A DNA stretch of 64,000 nt from positions 434,001 through 498,000 of the forward strand of contig NZ_RKHX01000003.1 in assembly GCF_003755175.1 (NCBI RefSeq), written 5' to 3'. Shown here in pieces: positions 59,499 through 64,000 of the stretch. Under the pieces are notes generated by a model. The model worked only from the letters and a program-made list of their open reading frames with translations, was not told the DNA's origin and searched no databases. Made by a program: the position numbers and the translations under genes. Every line of letters starts with the position of its first letter. The stretch's first letter is position 1. The DNA comes from Cellulomonas sp. PhB150. GTDB lineage: Bacteria; Actinomycetota; Actinomycetes; Actinomycetales; Cellulomonadaceae.

Positions 59499-60935
59499 AT
59501 GACCACCATCGAGCCGCACCGCGTGCGAGCGGGCCGAGGCACGGAGCTGGGGCTCCTGGCCGTCGCGCTCCTCATCGGCATCGGCGCGTACGCGCTGGTC
59601 GGCCTCGGGGTCGAGGGGGAGGTCCCGCCCGACGTCGTGGGGTACGCCGCCGGCCTCGTCGGGCTCGGCCTCGCCATGCACGTGGTGCTGCGCTGGCGCG
59701 CGCCCTACGCCGACCCGGTGATCCTGCCGCTGACCGTCGCCCTCAACGGCGTCGGCCTCGCGATGATCTACCGGCTCGACCTGGCCTACGCCGCGAAGCC
59801 GAACCACGACCACGGCTTCGCCGGCCGGCAGCTCGCGTGGACCGCGATCTCGGTCGCGCTCGCCGCGATCGTGCTGATCCTGCTGCGCGACCACCGCACA
59901 CTGCGCCGCTACACCTACACCGCGATGGTCGTGGGTCTCGCCCTCGTCGCGCTGCCGCTCGTGCCCGGCATCGGGCAGCAGATCAACGGCGCGCGCATCT
60001 GGGTCCGCATCGGCCCGATCGGCATGCAGCCCGCCGAGTTCGCCAAGATCGCGCTGGCCATCTTCTTCGCCGGCTACCTGGTCACCCACCGCGACACCCT
60101 CGCGCTGGCCGGCAGCAAGGTGCTGGGCCTGCAGCTGCCCCGCGCGCGCGACCTCGGCCCGATCATCATCGTCTGGGCCGCCTCGCTCGCCGTCCTCGTC
60201 TTCGAGCGGGACCTCGGCACCTCGCTGCTCCTGTTCGGCATGTTCGTCGCGATGCTCTACCTCGCGACCGAGCGGCTCAGCTGGGTCGTGATCGGCATCG
60301 TGCTGTTCATCGGCGGCGCCGCGCTGGCCGCGACGGCGTTCTCGCACGTCGGCGCGCGCTTCGAGGCCTGGCTTCACGCGCTCGACCCCGACGTCTACTC
60401 CCGCAGCCCGGGCGGGTCGGGCCAGCTCGTGCAGGGCCTGTTCGGCATGGCTGCCGGCGGGCTGTTCGGCACGGGCCTGGGGCAGGGTCGGCCGGACATC
60501 GTGCCGTACGCCGAGTCGGACTTCATCGTCGCGTCCCTCGGCGAGGAGCTCGGCCTGACCGGCCTCATGGCCCTGCTGATGATCTCGCTCGTGCTCGCGG
60601 AGCGCGGCCTCCGGACCGCGATCGGCGTGCGCGACGGGTTCGGCAAGCTCCTCGCGGGCGGCCTCGCCTTCGTCGTGGCCTTCCAGACGTTCGTCGTCGT
60701 CGGCGGTGTCACGCGCCTCATCCCGCTGACCGGCCTGACCACGCCGTTCCTCGCCTACGGCGGCTCCTCCCTGCTCGCCAACTGGGTCATCGTCGCGCTC
60801 CTGCTGCGCATCTCCAACGACGCCCGCCGGCCCGCACCGGTGATGTCCGCGCTCACGCCCGCGGGCGGCATCCCCGCCCTCGACGAGCCGGAGGGCGACG
60901 ACGAGCCCACCGAGCGGATCAGGACGGTGCGATGA
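59499..60935 (+). CDS. rodA: RodA/FtsW-family peptidoglycan glycosyltransferase
   Basis: SEDS-family polymerase that makes glycan strands from lipid II with its partner PbpA. The 478-residue protein has about 12 hydrophobic helices and SEDS signatures: GARIWVRIGPIGMQPAEFAK, the FERDLGTSLLLFGMF segment, YAESDFIVASLGEELGLTG and TPFLAYGGSSLLANW. The gene order rodA-pbpA-pknA-pknB is standard. Its stop overlaps the pbpA start (ATGA), so the two partners are coupled. Confidence 0.96.
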   Translation: MTTIEPHRVRAGRGTELGLLAVALLIGIGAYALVGLGVEGEVPPDVVGYAAGLVGLGLAMHVVLRWRAPYADPVILPLTVALNGVGLAMIYRLDLAYAAKPNHDHGFAGRQLAWTAISVALAAIVLILLRDHRTLRRYTYTAMVVGLALVALPLVPGIGQQINGARIWVRIGPIGMQPAEFAKIALAIFFAGYLVTHRDTLALAGSKVLGLQLPRARDLGPIIIVWAASLAVLVFERDLGTSLLLFGMFVAMLYLATERLSWVVIGIVLFIGGAALAATAFSHVGARFEAWLHALDPDVYSRSPGGSGQLVQGLFGMAAGGLFGTGLGQGRPDIVPYAESDFIVASLGEELGLTGLMALLMISLVLAERGLRTAIGVRDGFGKLLAGGLAFVVAFQTFVVVGGVTRLIPLTGLTTPFLAYGGSSLLANWVIVALLLRISNDARRPAPVMSALTPAGGIPALDEPEGDDEPTERIRTVR

Positions 60936-62383
60936 ACCAGCCCCTGCGCCGCCTGGCCACGGTCGTCATCGTCATGTTCATCGCGCTCATGGGCGCGACC
61001 ACGTGGGTCCAGTTCTTCTCCGCCAAGGACCTCAACGCCGACCCCCGCAACGCGCGCACCCTGTACCGCGAGTTCGGCAACGCGCGCGGCCCGATCGTCG
61101 TGGACGGCAAGGCCGTCGCGGAGTCGGTCAAGGTCGACGACCCCTTCAACTACCAGCGCAAGTACACCGACGGCGAGCTGTACTCCGCCCTGACGGGCTT
61201 CTACTCGATCGTCAACGGCAGCACCGAGCTCGAGTACGCCGAGAACGACCAGCTCACGGGCAAGAGCGACCAGCTGTTCTTCAGCCGCGTGCGCGACCTG
61301 CTCACGGGTCGCCAGCCGGAGGGCGCGGCCGTCGAGACGACGATCGACGCCAAGGCGCAGAAGGCGGCGTTCGACGGTCTCGGCGACCAGGCGGGCGCGG
61401 TCGTCGCGATCGAGCCGTCCACCGGCCGCATCCTGGCGCTCGTCTCCTCCCCGGGCTACGACCCCAACGATCTGGCGTCGCACAGCAGCAAGAAGGCGTC
61501 CGCGGCCTACAGCAAGCTGCTCGACGCGGACGGCAACCCGCTGCGCAGCAACGCGACCCGCGAGACCTACCCGCCGGGCTCGACGTTCAAGCTCGTCACG
61601 GCCGCGGCGGCGCTCGAGAGCGGCGAGTACGAGGCGTCGACCGAGCTGCCCGCGCCCGTCCGCCTCGACCTCCCGCAGACCACCGCCAGCATCGGCAACT
61701 TCGGCGGCGGCGGGTGCGGTGCCGACCCGATCACCCTCGCGGACGCGCTGCGCGTCTCGTGCAACACCGCGTTCGCCCAGCTCGGCATGGACGTCGGCGC
61801 CGACGCGCTGCGCGAGCAGGCCGACCGGTTCGGGTTCGACGACGACGACCTCGTGATCCCGATGGGCACCGCCACGAGCCGCTTCCCCGCCACGGCCAAC
61901 GCCCCGCAGACGGCTCAGGCCGCGATCGGCCAGTTCGACGTGCAGGCCACACCGATCCAGATGGCGATGGTCTCGGCGGCGATCGCCAACGGCGGCCGCC
62001 TCATGACTCCGTACGTCGTCGACCGGGTGCGCGCGGCCGACCTCAGCGTGGTGTCCGAGACGAAGCCGACCCTCAAGTCGACCGCCGTCTCGCCCGGGAC
62101 GGCCGCCACGCTCACCGACATGATGATCGGCGTCGTGCAGAGCGGCTCCGGCACGGCGGCGCAGATCTCCGGCGTCCAGGTGGCCGGCAAGACCGGCACC
62201 GCCCAGAACGCCGAGGGTGCCGCGCCGCACGCCTGGTTCACCGGGTTCGCTCCTGCCGACAACCCGAGGGTCGCCGTCGCGGTGATCGTCGAGCACGGCG
62301 GCAACGCGGGGAGCGAGGCGACCGGCGGTCGCGTCGCCGCGCCGATCGCGCGCGCCGTCATGGAGGCGGTGCTCGGCTCATGA
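60932..62383 (+). CDS. pbpA: class B penicillin-binding protein PbpA (transpeptidase)
   Basis: Cross-links peptidoglycan as the partner of RodA. The 483-residue protein has an N-terminal membrane anchor (LATVVIVMFIALMGATTWV) and a dimerisation-type domain. The transpeptidase has the three active-site motifs: STFK in YPPGSTFKLV (Ser near residue 216), SCN (about 275) and KTGTAQ (about 419). It overlaps rodA upstream and pknA downstream by ATGA junctions. Confidence 0.97.
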   Translation: MNQPLRRLATVVIVMFIALMGATTWVQFFSAKDLNADPRNARTLYREFGNARGPIVVDGKAVAESVKVDDPFNYQRKYTDGELYSALTGFYSIVNGSTELEYAENDQLTGKSDQLFFSRVRDLLTGRQPEGAAVETTIDAKAQKAAFDGLGDQAGAVVAIEPSTGRILALVSSPGYDPNDLASHSSKKASAAYSKLLDADGNPLRSNATRETYPPGSTFKLVTAAAALESGEYEASTELPAPVRLDLPQTTASIGNFGGGGCGADPITLADALRVSCNTAFAQLGMDVGADALREQADRFGFDDDDLVIPMGTATSRFPATANAPQTAQAAIGQFDVQATPIQMAMVSAAIANGGRLMTPYVVDRVRAADLSVVSETKPTLKSTAVSPGTAATLTDMMIGVVQSGSGTAAQISGVQVAGKTGTAQNAEGAAPHAWFTGFAPADNPRVAVAVIVEHGGNAGSEATGGRVAAPIARAVMEAVLGS

Positions 62384-63630
62384 GGACGTCCATCGGGATC
62401 GCGCTCGGCGACCGCTACCGGCTGGTGCGGCAGATCGCCGTCGGCGGCATGGGCGAGGTGTGGGAGGCGTACGACGAGTCCCTCGCGCGCTCGGTCGCCG
62501 TCAAGGTGCTCAAGGCGGAGTTCGCCGGCGACCGGGGCTTCCTCGACCGGTTCCGCACCGAGGCGCGCAACTCCGCGGCGCTCTCGCACCCGAACATCGC
62601 CCAGCTCTTCGACTACGGCGAGCAGGACGGGTCCAGCTACCTCGTCATCGAGCTCGTCGTGGGCGAGCCCCTGTCCGACCTGCTCGAGCGCGAGCCCGTG
62701 CTCCCGACGCGCAAGCTGCTGCCGATCCTGGCGCAGACCGCGCGGGGCCTGCACTCGGCGCACGAGGCCGGCGTCGTGCACCGCGACGTCAAGCCCGGCA
62801 ACATCCTGCTGGGCCGCGGCGGGCGCGTGAAGATCACCGACTTCGGGGTGTCCCTCGCGCAGAACCAGATGGTGATGACCGCCACGGGGATGGTCATGGG
62901 CACCGCCCAGTACCTCTCGCCCGAGCAGGCCGTCGGCCGGGCCGCCACGCCGCTGTCCGACCTGTACTCGCTGGGGATCATCGCGTACGAGGCGCTCGTC
63001 GGGCACCGGCCCTTCACCGGGCCGACGGCCGTCGACATCGCCGTCGCGCACGTGAACAACCCCGTGCCCCCGCTGCCCGCCACGGTGGACCGTGCGCTGT
63101 CCGACCTCGTGATGCGGCTGCTGTCCAAGGATCCCGCCGCGCGCCCGCAGTCCGGCGCGGAGCTGGCCGAGACCCTCGACCGCCTCGTCCCCCGCACGCC
63201 GCCCAGCGGGGTGCCCGTGCTGGTCACGACGGTGCCGGAGCGCGCACCCGACCCCCTCGTGCAGCCGACGCGCCGCAACCCGGCGCCGCCGCCGTCGTTC
63301 CCGCCGCCTGCCGACCGCCGCCCGCCGGCGCGCACGAGCGGCCACGGCGCGCACGTGCACCGCACGGACCGTGGCGAGACCGGGGTCCAGGTGGGGTCTC
63401 GACGGTTCGGCTGGCCGCTCGTGGCGCTGCTGCTCCTGCTCGTCGGGCTGCTCGGGGCGGCGTTCGCCGACCGGCTGATCGGCGCCTCAGGGGCTGATCC
63501 GGGCGCGACACCGCAGGTCGTGGCGGGGCCGGTGACCGGTCAGTACCCTCGTGACGGTGCGTTCGATGCGATGATCCCTCAGGGTGTGCGTGACGCAGAC
63601 CCTCATGCGACGGAAGTGAAGGACGCCTAG
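62380..63630 (+). CDS. pknA: Ser/Thr protein kinase PknA
   Basis: Hanks-type kinase that controls cell shape and growth with PknB. The 416-residue protein has a kinase domain with glycine loop IAVGGMGEVWEAYD, ATP Lys in VAVKVL, catalytic VVHRDVKPGNIL (about residue 132), DFG in KITDFGVSL (about 153) and the MGTAQYLSPEQ activation segment. A Pro-rich juxtamembrane linker is followed by a membrane helix at about 344-363 (WPLVALLLLLVGLLGAAFA) and a ~50-residue extracellular tail, with no PASTA domain. It overlaps pbpA by 4 bp, and its TAG shares a G with the pknB GTG. Confidence 0.96.
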   Translation: MRTSIGIALGDRYRLVRQIAVGGMGEVWEAYDESLARSVAVKVLKAEFAGDRGFLDRFRTEARNSAALSHPNIAQLFDYGEQDGSSYLVIELVVGEPLSDLLEREPVLPTRKLLPILAQTARGLHSAHEAGVVHRDVKPGNILLGRGGRVKITDFGVSLAQNQMVMTATGMVMGTAQYLSPEQAVGRAATPLSDLYSLGIIAYEALVGHRPFTGPTAVDIAVAHVNNPVPPLPATVDRALSDLVMRLLSKDPAARPQSGAELAETLDRLVPRTPPSGVPVLVTTVPERAPDPLVQPTRRNPAPPPSFPPPADRRPPARTSGHGAHVHRTDRGETGVQVGSRRFGWPLVALLLLLVGLLGAAFADRLIGASGADPGATPQVVAGPVTGQYPRDGAFDAMIPQGVRDADPHATEVKDA

Positions 63631-64000
63631 TGGTGGACGACGGATCCCGGATCCTCGCCGGACGGTACGAGGTCGGCGAGCTCATCGGCCGTGGTGGCAT
63701 GGCCGAGGTGCACATCGGCCACGACACCCGGCTCGGACGCACGGTCGCGATCAAGATCCTGCGCTCGGACCTGGCGCGCGACCCCTCGTTCCAGAACCGC
63801 TTCCGCCGTGAGGCGCAGGCGGCGGCCTCCCTCAACCACCCGGCGATCGTCGCGGTGTACGACACCGGCGAGGACGTCACGACCGAGGCGACCGGCGTCG
63901 TCGGGCACGTGCCGTTCATCGTCATGGAGTACGTCGAGGGCCACACGGTGCGGGACATCCTGCGCGACGGCCACGCCGTGCCGATCGAGGAGGCCGTCGA
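63630..64000 (+). CDS. pknB: Ser/Thr protein kinase PknB (5' part, cut by the window end)
   Basis: The frame from GTG 63630 reads the N-lobe of a Hanks-type kinase: LAGRYEVGELIGRGGMAEVH with glycine loop, TVAIKIL with the ATP Lys, FRREAQAAASLNHPAIVAVY and FIVMEYVEGHTVRDILRDGH. Position after pknA identifies it as PknB, usually with extracellular PASTA repeats, which are beyond the window. The GTG overlaps the pknA stop (TAGTG). A second GTG follows directly and could be the start. Confidence 0.92.
   Translation, partial: MVDDGSRILAGRYEVGELIGRGGMAEVHIGHDTRLGRTVAIKILRSDLARDPSFQNRFRREAQAAASLNHPAIVAVYDTGEDVTTEATGVVGHVPFIVMEYVEGHTVRDILRDGHAVPIEEAV

Overview
This is a very GC-rich chromosomal segment from an actinobacterium, most likely a member of the Micrococcales close to Cellulomonas. 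The taxonomic placement is inference from gene order and composition. Supporting signs are pervasive GTG starts, 4-bp ATGA/GTGA overlaps, many genes that appear to start without a leader, and the fhaA-fhaB-pstP-rodA-pbpA-pknA-pknB cluster next to a tRNA-Leu, an arrangement that in actinobacteria usually lies near oriC. A parS-like site inside moaE agrees with an origin-proximal position. No insertion sequence, prophage, CRISPR array or rRNA gene was seen.

Layout. 1-12.0 kb is housekeeping metabolism: DNA glycosylase tag; metF-metE behind a SAM-I riboswitch; a PatB/MalY-type C-S lyase; a Nudix hydrolase; an orphan LuxR-type regulator; and gcvP-gcvT-gcvH behind a tandem glycine riboswitch. 12.0-19.8 kb (minus strand) is a compact type VII secretion locus: an FHA-domain FtsK/SpoIIIE ATPase of EssC layout, two WXG100-like proteins, a large putative secreted effector, and a translationally coupled partner. 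19.9-25.9 kb is a molybdenum-cofactor island with two arms, moaB-moaE-moaA on plus and moeZ, moeA, moaC, mobA-DUF6457, moaD on minus.

26-31 kb holds a zinc-ribbon protein, an aminotransferase, a TetR/MFS efflux pair with a clear operator-promoter, a low-molecular-weight tyrosine phosphatase and an acetyltransferase. 30.8-38.7 kb has a secreted phytase-esterase-like protein with Ig-like repeats, an M18 aminopeptidase, methionine aminopeptidase, an F420-type NADP reductase and small enzymes. 38.7-44.2 kb carries WrbA and the glyoxylate shunt (aceB, aceA) divergent from a RamB-like regulator. 44-56.5 kb is dominated by exported proteins: a CAP-domain protein, an OmpA-like protein with a paralogous lipoprotein, another lipoprotein, a glycosidase-like protein fused to a membrane domain, a fibronectin-III/EEP-nuclease protein and a carboxypeptidase-regulatory-repeat protein. 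56.6-64 kb is tRNA-Leu(CAG) and the cell-growth and Ser/Thr-phosphorylation operon, cut off inside pknB.

The most noteworthy non-coding structure is a family of long intergenic palindromes (at 5.0, 37.2 and, degenerate, 25.9 kb). There is also a perfect three-stem junction at 36.2 kb, a perfect 18-bp hairpin at 39.4 kb, a Crp-type palindrome at 48.3 kb followed by a possible structured RNA, and a recurring -10 box placed 6-7 nt before start codons that lack a Shine-Dalgarno.
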